NCBI RefSeq assembly: GCF_003858635.1
Contig: NZ_RQJO01000011.1
Coordinates: forward strand, 248,001-312,000
Source: Larkinella rosea
GTDB lineage: Bacteria > Bacteroidota > Bacteroidia > Cytophagales > Spirosomataceae
Reading direction: 5' to 3'
Length of the DNA stretch: 64,000 nucleotides
The first letter of the stretch is position 1. Every line of letters begins with the position of its first letter. The notes beneath the pieces are model-generated. The model saw only the letters and a program-made list of their open reading frames with translations, made no database searches and had not been told where the DNA came from. Of this stretch, positions 1 through 8,780 are shown in pieces. A program made the translations under genes and the position numbers.

Positions 1-333
1 CTGGCTATTAAAGCTCTCCGTTGTAAACCCATTGAAAATAACCGATTTGCGCTTCAGTTGGAAGTTACGAATACCAAAACCGGGCAGCGAGCCGACGGAA
101 AACTTATTAAGCTACCGCCTGATGACAACTGGGAAATTGCGGTTTTTGACCGGCCCGCAGCCGACTGGAACGCGGCCACCAAACCGGTTTATTCCCAAAA
201 ACACCACTTTACAAAATCCCGAACGATCCTGAATCTAACGGTTGATCGAAAACCGAAAACCGTCGTGATCGATCCGGATGGCTACGCGCTGGACGAAAAT
301 ACCGACAACAATGTGCAGGAACTGAAAGATTAG
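1..333 (+). CDS. C-terminal fragment of an M1 aminopeptidase-like protein (5' end outside window)
   Basis: The reading frame is open from the first base, so this is the last ~110 residues of a longer gene. The tail reads as a beta-rich domain: an IAVFD strand, then KPVYSQKHHF, then LTVDRKPKTVVIDPDGY, then DENTDNNV just before the stop. This order (a 'VDRKP..V.IDP' strand followed by an acidic 'D.N.DNN' end) is what I associate with the C-terminus of the membrane-linked M1-peptidase/ABC-permease proteins of Bacteroidota, but the HEXXH catalytic core would lie upstream and cannot be seen. An internal TTG at 58 could be called as a start but is not convincing because the frame continues upstream. 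A short hairpin follows the gene. Confidence 0.6.
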   Translation: MAIKALRCKPIENNRFALQLEVTNTKTGQRADGKLIKLPPDDNWEIAVFDRPAADWNAATKPVYSQKHHFTKSRTILNLTVDRKPKTVVIDPDGYALDENTDNNVQELKD

Positions 334-376
334 CAGGAAAGCGACCAACCAGGGTACGCCAGCTATGTATTGGATT

Positions 377-405
377 CTACCCGTTGTTCATTGCGGGTAG
401 CTTTT
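377..405 (+). terminator. Putative terminator hairpin after the M1-like gene
   Basis: CTACCCG (377-383) pairs with CGGGTAG (394-400) across a 10-base loop and is followed by CTTTT. The stem is only 7 bp, so this is a modest candidate. It lies 44 bp after the stop of the upstream gene and 28 bp before the chosen start of the ankyrin gene. Confidence 0.4.
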
Positions 406-432
406 CCGGTTTTCGGAGCGCAATTTCGGATT

Positions 433-1437
433 ATGAAAATCATCACACTGACCAACTGGGCGCTCATCGGCTGTTATGCGGTTTTAATGGCGTACTCCGC
501 GCTGACACTCAATCAATCTGGCACCGATGCCGCCGGGCGGGGAGTGGCCGCGGGCTATCTGTTTGTGGGCGGTATGCTGCTGGTGGCGGTTTTGGGTCTA
601 AATATACTGCCGTTTCAGTTGACAAAAATTGTGGTTCTGGTCGCCCTGCTCGTTCCACTCCTGTTCGGAATCCGGGAAGCGATCGTTCACTATACTAACA
701 GGCAACAGGCTGGGAAAGCGGATGAAAACCGTTGGAATGGTTCGTATTATTTCACCGATCCGAACCAGTTGCGCATGGCCGAAGCCATCGGGGCCAATGA
801 CATTCCGAAGTTACAAACGCTGCTGGCGCAGCCCCGGATGCTGAACGAAAGCGGGGAAAATCACACGACCTTGCTCGATTTTGCGGCCCTTCGTGCGGCA
901 GCCTCCGAGGATTCGGTGAGCCGGACGGAGTCGCTGGAACTGCTGATGGCCCACGGGGCTACGTTCGAAACCGCCGACCCGCTGCATACCCCGACACACG
1001 TCCTGGTGGCCCGGCAGGGTTCGGCCACCCTGCTGGAATGGTTTCTGAAAAAAGGCGCCAATCCCAACGCAAAACACCTTCAAAATCAGGATATTCCGGT
1101 TTTGTTCGTGGTCATGGATTATCCGAAAGACCGTCTGGAAAAGGTAAAATTGTTGCTTGAATACGGCGCTGATCCGAACGCCATCTATCCAGCCGCCGAC
1201 TACGGCTGGCTGGCCGGTCACCCGGCGCTGCTGGCTGCGGCCCGTCAGGAATTGTGGGATGTATGTCAAATTTTGCTGGAACACGGCGCCGATGCATCGG
1301 TAGTTGGACCTCAGAACAGGGGGTTCCGGGAATTGATTGCCCAAAGCGAAAAAATGTATGCGGAGGCCGGTTCGCCCCCCGCCACTTTTGTTGCCCTGCA
1401 AAAAAGTATGGCCAATTTGCCAACCCGGAAACCTTGA
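433..1437 (+). CDS. Membrane-anchored ankyrin repeat protein
   Basis: I start the gene at ATG 433 (334 residues). A TTG 63 bp upstream would only add residues unlike a protein N-terminus and would run through the upstream hairpin. Three hydrophobic helices lie at about residues 9-26, 38-60 and 65-83, followed by a soluble domain of about five ankyrin-type units between residues ~115 and 310. Visible repeat cores include ELLMAHGATFE, FLKKGANPNAK, LLLEYGADPNA and ILLEHGADASV. Ankyrin stacks bind protein partners; the three N-terminal helices would place this one at the inner membrane, probably facing the cytoplasm. No enzymatic domain is visible and the partner is unknown. Neighbours are unrelated and on the same strand. 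Confidence 0.85.
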   Translation: MKIITLTNWALIGCYAVLMAYSALTLNQSGTDAAGRGVAAGYLFVGGMLLVAVLGLNILPFQLTKIVVLVALLVPLLFGIREAIVHYTNRQQAGKADENRWNGSYYFTDPNQLRMAEAIGANDIPKLQTLLAQPRMLNESGENHTTLLDFAALRAAASEDSVSRTESLELLMAHGATFETADPLHTPTHVLVARQGSATLLEWFLKKGANPNAKHLQNQDIPVLFVVMDYPKDRLEKVKLLLEYGADPNAIYPAADYGWLAGHPALLAAARQELWDVCQILLEHGADASVVGPQNRGFRELIAQSEKMYAEAGSPPATFVALQKSMANLPTRKP

Positions 1438-1689
1438 CGAACAAGCAATTACGCTTTGGGCTTCGGGATAAATTGTGGGCTATACGATAAGATTCATAAA
1501 ACAATTGCAACTACTTCAACGTCCTAAGGGTCATAGTACCAAACTGAGGGGAGCGCATGCAGTGGTAGGCAACTGGTTTTCTGAGTATCCGATTCACTTC
1601 TCAACGGCGTGAAAAACAAGATGTTAGAACGACCGGCGTGGCAAAATAAGCCGCTTGCGTGAAGCTATCCCGAATAAAAAACAACCTGA

Positions 1690-2979
1690 ATGGATAGTTT
1701 GACTGCGTACGACAAGTATTTAGCCCGGGTGGTGATGATTGCGTTTTTTTTGCCTAACCGGCTGCAGATTTTTGTTTTGATGGGGATTTTTCTGTTTTGG
1801 GTAATCCGGGATAACTTCTTCAATAAAAACCGCCATTTTCGGCCCTACGGTGGGGCTTTGTTTTTGGGCAGTATTTACCTGCTCTACGCAGCTCATCTCC
1901 CGTTTACTGACCCGGCCCACCGCTCCGACGTTCTTTTTGATTTGGAACAGAAGGCCAGTCTGATGGTGGCACCCTTTGCGCTCCTTTTCATGCAACCCCA
2001 GACGCGGAAAACCATTTCGGGCGAATTGATTTACTTCGTATACGCCTGTTTTATCTCCTGTCTGGCGGGTAATCTGTTTTATCTGCTCAAATACGGCTGG
2101 CAGATCAACGGGCCGGAAGCCCACATTCAATACCGGCTTTATTTTACAGAAATCACGAGTTTCCATCCGACGTACATGGGCATTTACCTGTGTTTTGCTT
2201 CGGCGATTCTGCTGATTTCTCCGCAACACCGGCAACAATTGAAGGGCTGGAAACTGAGTGCCGTACTTTTCCCGTTGTTTCTGTTTTTGATGGCGTTGAT
2301 GCCCAAAGCACCGGTTATTGCGCTTTTTGCCATTCTGTTGTACTATGGGTGGATCAACCGGGCGTACAAACAGCGGGTCGTTCCCATTCTGGCTGTCTTG
2401 CTGCTTTCGGTATCCGTAGCCTGCATTTCCATCCCTTTCAGTAGCCAGCGAATCGGGGAGTTTTCGGCGTTGTTAACCGCCAAACCGAACGACAATCCGA
2501 ATGCAAATTCGGTGCAGATGCGGCAGGTGATCTGGGCGGTCGATTTGGATGTGTTGAAACAGAACTGGCTGGCGGGTGTTGGCCCCGGCGGAATCGATCC
2601 GGCCCTGGAAGCCCGGTACAAGGATTATTCCCGAATGCTGCACGTAACGCTGGAACCGCACGATACCCACAACGAATACATCAATCAATGGCTTTGTTTT
2701 GGGCTGCTTGGCATCGGATTACTCATTGTTATTCTGGGGATTCAGTTTGCTAATGCCGCCCGCCGTCGGGATCATCTCTACGCGATTCTGCTGCTGATTT
2801 TTGTGATTACTTTCTTTACCGAAAATGTACTTTCGGCGCAACGCGGGGTGGTTTTTTATTCCTTTTTTACCTCCCTGTTCTTCCTGACCGGGATGAAGCT
2901 CCCGCCGAATCGGGTAGAACCGGAAGTCATTAGAACGCAGGAACGGGAACCGGAATTAGTTGCTGAAATCATTGGCTAA
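1690..2979 (+). CDS. O-antigen ligase-like membrane protein (Wzy_C family)
   Basis: A 429-residue polytopic membrane protein with roughly ten to eleven hydrophobic segments. Between residues ~290 and 345 there is a large hydrophilic loop with the family signature: GVGPGGIDPAL, then a HDTHNEYINQWL stretch directly before the next helix. In the O-antigen ligase/polymerase family this periplasmic loop carries the key His and Arg residues and joins lipid-linked glycans to lipid A-core or to proteins. No glycosyltransferase, flippase or polysaccharide operon is next to it, so the donor glycan cannot be deduced. ATG 1690 is preceded by a ~250-bp non-coding stretch in which I see no other gene. Confidence 0.85.
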   Translation: MDSLTAYDKYLARVVMIAFFLPNRLQIFVLMGIFLFWVIRDNFFNKNRHFRPYGGALFLGSIYLLYAAHLPFTDPAHRSDVLFDLEQKASLMVAPFALLFMQPQTRKTISGELIYFVYACFISCLAGNLFYLLKYGWQINGPEAHIQYRLYFTEITSFHPTYMGIYLCFASAILLISPQHRQQLKGWKLSAVLFPLFLFLMALMPKAPVIALFAILLYYGWINRAYKQRVVPILAVLLLSVSVACISIPFSSQRIGEFSALLTAKPNDNPNANSVQMRQVIWAVDLDVLKQNWLAGVGPGGIDPALEARYKDYSRMLHVTLEPHDTHNEYINQWLCFGLLGIGLLIVILGIQFANAARRRDHLYAILLLIFVITFFTENVLSAQRGVVFYSFFTSLFFLTGMKLPPNRVEPEVIRTQEREPELVAEIIG

Positions 2980-2994
2980 GGAAAATAGTTAAGA

Positions 2995-3039
2995 TTATGA
3001 GTTAAGAATTAAACGCGTCAGCCAATTCTTAACTCATAA
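2995..3039. repeat. Perfect 16-bp inverted repeat between ligase and acetyltransferase genes
   Basis: TTATGAGTTAAGAATT (2995-3010) and its exact reverse complement (3024-3039) flank a 13-base loop. The arms are made of the word 'ttatgagttaa', which recurs as an inverted pair at 51665-51735 between two permease genes. It lies 15 bp after the ligase stop and ends 15 bp before the acetyltransferase ATG. It could act as a terminator for the first gene or as a 5'-leader structure for the second. Confidence 0.8.
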
Positions 3040-3054
3040 CTCGTAACTCAAAAA

Positions 3055-3561
3055 ATGACAGTACGTTTAGCTTTGTCAACCGACATTTCGGCTTTGTTGC
3101 AATTGATCCGGCGCGTGGTGCCGCTGATGCAGGCCGTCGGAAATTTTCAGTGGGATGATCAGTATCCGAACGCTGCGGTTTTTGAAAAAGACATTGCGCA
3201 GGGCCAGCTTTGGGTGGCCGACCTGGACGGGCAACTGGTTGGAGTTGCGGCCATTACAACCGATCAGGAGCCGGAATATGCGCAGGTCGGTTGGGATTTG
3301 AGCGAAACCGCCATTGTCGTTCATCGGCTGGCGGTCGATCCGGCGGTTCGCGGGCGGGGTGTGGCGGCCCGGTTGCTGGCGCAGGCCGACGAGGTGGCCC
3401 GGCAACGCGGCATTCAAGTCCTTCGAATCGATACCAACACCCAAAACGAAGCCACACAACGGCTTTTCCCGAAAGTAGGTTACGTATTCGCTGGCGAAAT
3501 CGGACTGGGATTCCGGCCCGGTTTGCGGTTTTATTGCTACGAGAAACGATTGACGGTTTGA
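3055..3561 (+). CDS. GNAT family N-acetyltransferase
   Basis: A 168-residue single-domain protein with the GNAT fold. The acetyl-CoA pyrophosphate loop is clear at about residues 97-110 (AVDPAVRGRGVAARLLA, matching R/Q-x-x-G-x-G/A), followed by a helix and the RIDTNTQNEATQRLFPKVGY segment typical of motif B. The reaction would be transfer of an acetyl group from acetyl-CoA to an amine; the acceptor cannot be read from sequence. Length is normal for the family. ATG 3055 follows the inverted repeat directly. Gene neighbours do not hint at a substrate. Confidence 0.9.
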   Translation: MTVRLALSTDISALLQLIRRVVPLMQAVGNFQWDDQYPNAAVFEKDIAQGQLWVADLDGQLVGVAAITTDQEPEYAQVGWDLSETAIVVHRLAVDPAVRGRGVAARLLAQADEVARQRGIQVLRIDTNTQNEATQRLFPKVGYVFAGEIGLGFRPGLRFYCYEKRLTV

Positions 3562-3668
3562 TAAACTCGTTATCAGCGCTTTTCCAATCGCGAGCAACAA
3601 CGAGAATTATTCTCTGCTTTACGACACCATTCCAAACCGTATCCTATTTTTACCGGAAAAAGTAACGA

Positions 3669-5141
3669 ATGGGACGGTTTCTGCTTCCAATTACCCTTTT
3701 TCTACTGACAGCCATTATGGCTTTTCTGCCGGTTCGGAACGTGAAAAGCCGGAAAGATGCGCGCCCTAACATCGTTCTGATTGTGGCCGATGATCACGGG
3801 CGCGAAGCCGTCGGCTGTTACGGAAATCCGGTTGTCAAAACGCCCCACATCGACCAGTTAGCCGCCGAAGGAACGCGGTTTTCCAACGCATTTTGTACCA
3901 CGGCCAGTTGCAGCCCCAGTCGGTCGGTACTGTTGACGGGCTTGCACAACCACGCCAACGGTATGTACGGGCTGGAGCATCGCGAACACCATTTTAGCTC
4001 GTTCGATACGGTGCGAACGCTGCCGGTCCAACTCGCCAAAGCCGGGTACCGAACAGCCCGGATCGGTAAATTCCACGTTGCCCCCGAGTCGGCGTATCAT
4101 TTTCAGCAGGTGCTTCAGGCCGGTGGCACCAACCATCCGGCGTCGATTGGCCGCAGCCCGGTTGCGATGGCAGATTTGTGCTACCCGCTGTTTTCGGAGA
4201 CGTCCGACAAGCCATTTTTTCTCTATTTCGCCACCGATGACCCGCACCGCAGCAATGCCGTCGCACCCGACGGATCACCGGTTTTTACGAGCGATCAGGC
4301 CAATCGGTTTGGTAACAGGCCCGGCGGCTATCCGCAGGTTCACGATGTTTTTTACCAGCCGTTTCAGGTTAAAGTGCCACCTTATTTGCCCGACACCCGT
4401 GCGGCCCGGCAGGAATTGGCGCAGTATTACGAATCGATCAGTCGGCTGGATCAGGGCGTGGAACGACTGGTGGCGTTGCTGAAAGAAACCGGTCAGTATG
4501 ACAATACGATTATTGTCTATTTGTCGGACAACGGGGCGCCGTTCCCCGGCTCAAAAACGACTTTGTACGAACCGGGCATGAAATTGCCGCTGATCGTTAA
4601 ACTACCCAAACGGCAAAAACCGGGTTTTGTGCAGGATGCGATGGTGTCGTGGGTGGATCTGATGCCAACACTCCTGGATTTCGCCGGTGCGTTATCGGAC
4701 ACGATTTATCGGCAGGGGCGGAGTTTCAAGACCATCGTGGAGCAGGAAAACGTGACGGGCTGGGATGAAGTCTACGCGTCGCATTCGCTGCACGAAGTAA
4801 CGATGTATTATCCGATGCGGGTGCTGCGCGAACGGCGTTACAAGCTCATTTTCAACATTGCGCATTTGTTGCCTTTTCCGATGGCGCTCGATCTGTACCA
4901 GTCGTTTACGTGGCAGGATGTTCGCAAAACCGGTCGGAAGCTGTACGGCAAACGGACAGTAGAAGCCTACCTGCATCGTCCGCGCTTCGAATTATACGAT
5001 CTGCAAAACGACCCCGACGAAATACATAACCTCGCCGGAGAACCCAACCACCAAGCGGTTTTGAAACGGATGCAGGGGAAGTTAAAGCGGTTTCAGCAGC
5101 AGACGAAAGATCAGTGGGTGAGTAAGTGGGACTTTGAGTGA
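3669..5141 (+). CDS. Exported sulfatase, N-sulfoglucosamine sulfohydrolase-like
   Basis: A 490-residue sulfatase with a hydrophobic N-terminal export signal (~residues 1-21). Metal-binding Asp41-Asp42 lie in VLIVADDHGRE, and the modification motif C-S-P-S-R starts at Cys81; in this family the Cys becomes formylglycine and is the nucleophile. The GKFHVAPES segment and the C-terminal ELYDLQNDPDEIHNLA segment fit the group that contains heparan N-sulfatase. It would remove sulfate groups from a glycan in the periplasm or outside the cell. No formylglycine-generating enzyme is in the window, so maturation must be supplied elsewhere. The substrate assignment is inference; the sulfatase call is secure. 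Confidence 0.93.
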   Translation: MGRFLLPITLFLLTAIMAFLPVRNVKSRKDARPNIVLIVADDHGREAVGCYGNPVVKTPHIDQLAAEGTRFSNAFCTTASCSPSRSVLLTGLHNHANGMYGLEHREHHFSSFDTVRTLPVQLAKAGYRTARIGKFHVAPESAYHFQQVLQAGGTNHPASIGRSPVAMADLCYPLFSETSDKPFFLYFATDDPHRSNAVAPDGSPVFTSDQANRFGNRPGGYPQVHDVFYQPFQVKVPPYLPDTRAARQELAQYYESISRLDQGVERLVALLKETGQYDNTIIVYLSDNGAPFPGSKTTLYEPGMKLPLIVKLPKRQKPGFVQDAMVSWVDLMPTLLDFAGALSDTIYRQGRSFKTIVEQENVTGWDEVYASHSLHEVTMYYPMRVLRERRYKLIFNIAHLLPFPMALDLYQSFTWQDVRKTGRKLYGKRTVEAYLHRPRFELYDLQNDPDEIHNLAGEPNHQAVLKRMQGKLKRFQQQTKDQWVSKWDFE

Positions 5142-5195
5142 AACGCACAAAAATCCGTCTCTGTTTTGTAGTTTTGAGAAAACCGCCACACTAGT

Positions 5196-5458
5196 ATGCC
5201 TGAAATCAGCCGTTTTTTGGTATTATCATTTACATGTACGCCAAAGATCATTTGCTCCCTCATTTTCATGCGGAATACAATGGCGAAGAGGCTATATTTT
5301 CCATCGAAACCGGGAATACAATCAAAGGTGAAATACCCCGAAAGCAAGCTCGTCTGGTACAAGCTTGGGTTGAACTTCATCGGGATGAACTGATGGATAA
5401 TTACAATTTGTTACAGGAAGAAATGGGTAGTTTTAAAAAGATTAAACCGCTGGAATGA
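5196..5458 (+). pseudogene. DUF4160 protein with a -1 frame change at a T6 run (frameshifted or recoded)
   Basis: The family normally starts like MPEISRFFGIIIYMY. Here ATG 5196 encodes MPEISRF in one frame, but the rest (GIIIYMYAKDH, then LPHFHAEYNGEEA to the stop at 5458) is in the -1 frame. The switch falls exactly at CG-TTTTTT-GG (5213-5218). Adding one T restores the family sequence, and a -1 slip at the heptamer T TTT TTG (5213-5219) would do the same during translation, giving ~87 residues. Without either, only an N-truncated 74-residue product from ATG 5234 is possible, which lacks the conserved start. DUF4160 proteins usually sit directly before a DUF2442 gene, as here (4-bp overlap), in what is thought to be a toxin-antitoxin-like pair. 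Confidence 0.75.
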
Positions 5459-5751
5459 TGCTGCCGCGCATTAAACAAATCCTGTTGATTGAACCTTACA
5501 AAGTAATTTGTTTGTGGAATACGGGCGAGGTGCGGGAAGTCGATTTACAAACTGCTATTAATGAATCGAAACCGCAGAGTCCGGTGGCAAAGCTGGTTGA
5601 TAAACAGTTGTTTAAGCAAGTGAAAACCGATGGGCGAACACTCTATTGGGATGATCTGTTAACAATGATTGATTACGATGGTAGTCGTAAACCGGCACCT
5701 TTGGATTTTGACCCGGACGTGATGTATGAGCGAAGCCGGTTAATTGCATGA
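5455..5751 (+). CDS. DUF2442 domain protein, partner of the DUF4160 gene
   Basis: A 98-residue protein. The N-terminal half has the expected pattern of short strands (ILLIEPYKVICLWNTGEVREVDL), and near the C-terminus it carries the LDFDPDVMYE signature that defines the family. It overlaps the upstream DUF4160 gene by 4 bp (ATGA-type coupling), so the two are almost certainly co-translated. Such pairs have been proposed as toxin-antitoxin modules but a mechanism is not established to my knowledge. The gene is intact, whereas its partner has a frame break. It is convergent with the DUF72 gene that follows, only 16 bp away. Confidence 0.85.
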   Translation: MMLPRIKQILLIEPYKVICLWNTGEVREVDLQTAINESKPQSPVAKLVDKQLFKQVKTDGRTLYWDDLLTMIDYDGSRKPAPLDFDPDVMYERSRLIA

Positions 5752-5767
5752 ATAATGTAAAACCGTA

Positions 5768-6493
5768 CTATCCAACAATTGCCTTTAGCGTCAGCGCGTT
5801 TCGCACGGCGTTTCCTCCGCCGTCGTTGTTGAAATACACGTAAACTTCTTTGTCCATTGCGACCCATTCCCGAATGCGGTCGGCCCACCAGTGGAGGTCG
5901 GCGTCGGAATACGAACCACCGTATAAATGCTGCCGATCGGGGCCGTGCATCCGAACGTACACAAACGGGGCGGTGGCCCGCAGAATGCAGGGCAGGTTGG
6001 CCCCACTCATGATGCAATAAGCCGCCTGGTGTTTTTCCAGCAGTCGAAACGTCGCTTCGTTGTGCCAGCTGTGGTGCCGAAATTCGACAGTAATCTGTAA
6101 CCAGTCGGGAACCTGCTCCAGAAAATACGCCAACCGTTCGTAGTCGTAGACCAGGTGCGGAGAGAGTTGTACCAGCAAAACCGCCCGTTTTTCGCGTAAG
6201 GTGTGCCAGCAGGTTTTGATCCGTTCGAGCCAGGCTTCCGGGGCGTAGAGTTTCCTGGCGTGTGTCAGTCCCCGGGGAGCTTTGACGGTCAGCCGAAAAC
6301 CGCCGGGTAAGCGACTGCGCCAACCCGCAAAAGTGCTGAGTTGGGGCCAGCGGTAAAAACTGCTGTTGAGCTCGACGGTTTGGAATTGCTGGACGTAATA
6401 CGCCAGCCGATCATGCACCGCCGTATGATGCGGATACAAAACGCCCTCCCAATGGCCGTAACTCCAACCTGATGTGCCGATGTGGATACGCAT
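5768..6493 (-). CDS. DUF72 family protein (YecE-like TIM-barrel)
   Basis: A 241-residue protein beginning MRIHIGTSGWSYGHWEG, the classic start of the DUF72/YecE family. Further signatures are VELNSSFYRWP (~residue 40), KAPRGLTHARKL (~70-80), LLVQLSPHL (~105), VEFRHHSWH (~135) and VYVYFNNDGGGNAVRNA near the end. The family folds as a TIM barrel and is thought to be metal-dependent, but its substrate is not firmly known. The length is typical and no key segment seems missing. It shares its strand with the metallo-beta-lactamase-fold gene upstream (42-bp gap), so the two may be co-transcribed. Confidence 0.92.
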   Translation of the reverse strand: MRIHIGTSGWSYGHWEGVLYPHHTAVHDRLAYYVQQFQTVELNSSFYRWPQLSTFAGWRSRLPGGFRLTVKAPRGLTHARKLYAPEAWLERIKTCWHTLREKRAVLLVQLSPHLVYDYERLAYFLEQVPDWLQITVEFRHHSWHNEATFRLLEKHQAAYCIMSGANLPCILRATAPFVYVRMHGPDRQHLYGGSYSDADLHWWADRIREWVAMDKEVYVYFNNDGGGNAVRNALTLKAIVG

Positions 6494-6535
6494 ACTGTTC
6501 CTGACATCTGCAAAACTGGTATGGGGCGGTTTTGT

Positions 6536-7795
6536 TCACCGCGCCTGGTACGGTCCATGAACGGCTTTGACCCGAAACGATTCGTCATTGTCGTCCAGAA
6601 TAATGACTCGGTAACTGTCTCCGCCCGGATCAACCCGCACCAGCACATGCCCCGAATCGCTTTTCAGGCGGTTGAGCAACTCGCCGATCACCAATTTGTT
6701 CGCTTCCAGCATGTTGGTGGCAAAAACATCGCGGTCGCCGGGGTAAACCTGTTGCGAGTAGATGCGGGCCAGTACGTCGTGGCCCGGATGGTCGGACGAC
6801 CAGACCGGAATCACCAGCACACGGGGGCGCAGGCTGCCCAGCAGAAACCCGTTCTGTGAATCGCGGTTGCCGTGGTGATCGAGCAATTGAACCTCCACCG
6901 GCCCCACGACCTGCGCCACCGGCGTTTCCACATCGTGCCACGTCGGCTGGCCGAATTGCAACACGCCGGGAATATCTCCGCCCGAAAAATAATCGAATTT
7001 ACCGTAGCTCAACCGCAGGGCCATGCTGCACATGTTTTCACTGGGATACTGGTTTTGGGGCAGTGATTTCAGTTCCGGAAAATGCTGGCGGGTGACGGAG
7101 CCAACTCCCGTCCAGATTTCACCGTTGACCGCCAGATTCCGGATTTCGAATTTATCCTTGTACTTTGCCGGCTGCTTCAACAACTGAATCTGGTCGTTAC
7201 GCCCGGCCTGAAGCCGCTCCACTTTCAGGCCCTTGTTCTGGATTTGCCAATTGATAAACTGGCGGTAATTCGTCACCAGCGGAAAAGGATCGCCCGAAAT
7301 GGGGTAATTGTAATCGGGCCAGGCGCGGTCGATGATCTTGCGAACGGGAATGTGTTCGGCCACTTCGGTAACGCCGGTCAGCACGTAATCACCCGCCGGA
7401 GCTTTTTTAGACGTTTTCGACGGTGCGCCCATGTGGTCGTCGTGGAAGTGCGTCATGATGGCATAATCGATGGCCGGATCGGTGCGGAAACTGAGGGCTT
7501 TGCGGGCATAGCGCGCAATCCACTCCCCGGCATGGCGGTCGCCGTTGGGTTTGGCGGGTGTGTTGCGCGGGCTCATCGTTCGCGGATCGGTCGGGTCGAG
7601 TTCCCCCGCGTCGATCAAAACCGTGGTGCCGTCGGGCAGAATCAGAAACGCCGAGTTGCCGCGACCGGTGTTGATCTGGTGGATGTCGAGATTCCCTTCC
7701 TGCCACACCGGCAGCGGCTGCCCAACCTGCTGGGCGTGAGCAACAAAGGCATTTCCGAAAACGAGTAAGCAGGCGAGTACGCAGAGCCGTTTCAT
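6536..7795 (-). CDS. Exported metallo-beta-lactamase-fold hydrolase, ComEC C-terminal-like
   Basis: A 419-residue protein with a signal peptide (cleavage likely after AHA, ~residue 21). The metal site T-H-F-H-D-D-H is at residues 115-121 (His116, His118, Asp120, His121). The opening DIHQINTGRGNSAFLILPDGTTVLIDAG is characteristic of the ComEC/Rec2 C-terminal hydrolase group, in which the fold is used on phosphodiester or related bonds. Later metal ligands are likely in HHGNRDSQNG and VWSSDHPGHD. There is no ComEC channel domain, so this is a stand-alone periplasmic enzyme, not a competence channel. The substrate is unknown. It is upstream of and probably transcribed with the DUF72 gene. Confidence 0.85.
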   Translation of the reverse strand: MKRLCVLACLLVFGNAFVAHAQQVGQPLPVWQEGNLDIHQINTGRGNSAFLILPDGTTVLIDAGELDPTDPRTMSPRNTPAKPNGDRHAGEWIARYARKALSFRTDPAIDYAIMTHFHDDHMGAPSKTSKKAPAGDYVLTGVTEVAEHIPVRKIIDRAWPDYNYPISGDPFPLVTNYRQFINWQIQNKGLKVERLQAGRNDQIQLLKQPAKYKDKFEIRNLAVNGEIWTGVGSVTRQHFPELKSLPQNQYPSENMCSMALRLSYGKFDYFSGGDIPGVLQFGQPTWHDVETPVAQVVGPVEVQLLDHHGNRDSQNGFLLGSLRPRVLVIPVWSSDHPGHDVLARIYSQQVYPGDRDVFATNMLEANKLVIGELLNRLKSDSGHVLVRVDPGGDSYRVIILDDNDESFRVKAVHGPYQAR

Positions 7796-8027
7796 AAGGA
7801 GAGAGGATGGGCAGCTAAAAACCGGATAAACTTAGTCAATTCAATGGATTCGATCCAAATTCCGGGATAAAGGTAATGTTAAGTTATGGCTTCCGGCGAA
7901 GGCGAACGAAGTCGTCAACACAAAATAGAGTGGTTTGGCCACAAACCTGAGGGCGTTTCCCACACGCGTTTGGAAATGGAATTTTACCCTGGTTTTTTTG
8001 AACCACCACTAGCAATCGATCCGTTGT

Positions 8028-8780
8028 ATGAAACTCATTTTTTTACTGGCACTTCTGGCCACCTATCCGGTTTGGGGACAATCGGATGATTCAACCGCCA
8101 CACCGGCAATTCCTCCGAAAAGCAATTTCCGGTCCAGCTGGATTATGGAACCCGGTTTTGCGTACGCCATCACGTCACTCCCGACGATGCGGGGTTACTT
8201 TCGAACTAATCAGATTAAGGTTGATAATAGCCCGGACCGGGTGGCGCTGGCTTCGTTTGCGTATCGTCGGCAGCGGTTTAAGGTAGCGTTGCAGGCGTTT
8301 TTTGCCATTGACAAAAGTCTGCTGCCACCTGATAAAAAAGGTAACTCGTTGTTCGCCCGGCGCCAGAATATGAGCGGAGTCACTTTTCTGCTGGGCTATG
8401 ATGTGGCAAATACGCGCAACAAACGGGTTTTTATCAATGCCGGTTTGGGAAGCCTACACTATGAATACAGTATTTTTCGAGCCACCAATCAATCAGTTTC
8501 GTTTCAGAATTTGCTCCAGTATAGCCCGCCGGGGAGTGTGCCGTCGCTGATTCAGACCACCGGTTTTTGGGATGTAAATGTGGAGGTTGTTCAGCGGGAA
8601 AAGCGTCCCAATACCTTTCAATGGGTGAGTCGCTTCGGTTACCGGCGCAGTTTTCAACGTACGCCCTGGCGGTCCGACGCCTTTGAACTGACGGATGCCC
8701 CGAAGGAGCGGATGGGCCAGTTTTACCTCCAGATTGGCGTGTATATTTCCCGCAATTTTTCGGGTCGCCAAAAACCATGA
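8028..8780 (+). CDS. Exported protein of unknown function, probable outer-membrane beta-barrel
   Basis: A 250-residue protein with a clear signal peptide (MKLIFLLALLATYPVWGQ). The mature part alternates polar and aromatic/hydrophobic residues in strand-like stretches (RVALASFAYRRQRFKVALQAFF, FLLGYDVANT, QFYLQIGVYISRNFSG) and ends near an aromatic-rich strand, as outer-membrane barrels do. I do not recognise a named family. The stop overlaps the next start by 4 bp (ATGA), and the operon continues into a LytS/LytTR pair, which suggests a role at the cell envelope linked to that signalling system (inference). Confidence 0.6.
   Translation: MKLIFLLALLATYPVWGQSDDSTATPAIPPKSNFRSSWIMEPGFAYAITSLPTMRGYFRTNQIKVDNSPDRVALASFAYRRQRFKVALQAFFAIDKSLLPPDKKGNSLFARRQNMSGVTFLLGYDVANTRNKRVFINAGLGSLHYEYSIFRATNQSVSFQNLLQYSPPGSVPSLIQTTGFWDVNVEVVQREKRPNTFQWVSRFGYRRSFQRTPWRSDAFELTDAPKERMGQFYLQIGVYISRNFSGRQKP

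Noticed and set aside
5196-5393. 65-codon ORF from ATG 5196 read straight through in one frame
   Set aside because: After codon 7 it no longer matches any family, whereas the -1 frame continues the DUF4160 sequence.
7886-8089. 67-codon ORF starting between the divergent hydrolase and barrel genes
   Set aside because: It overlaps the signal peptide of the barrel gene in another frame and has no protein-like features.
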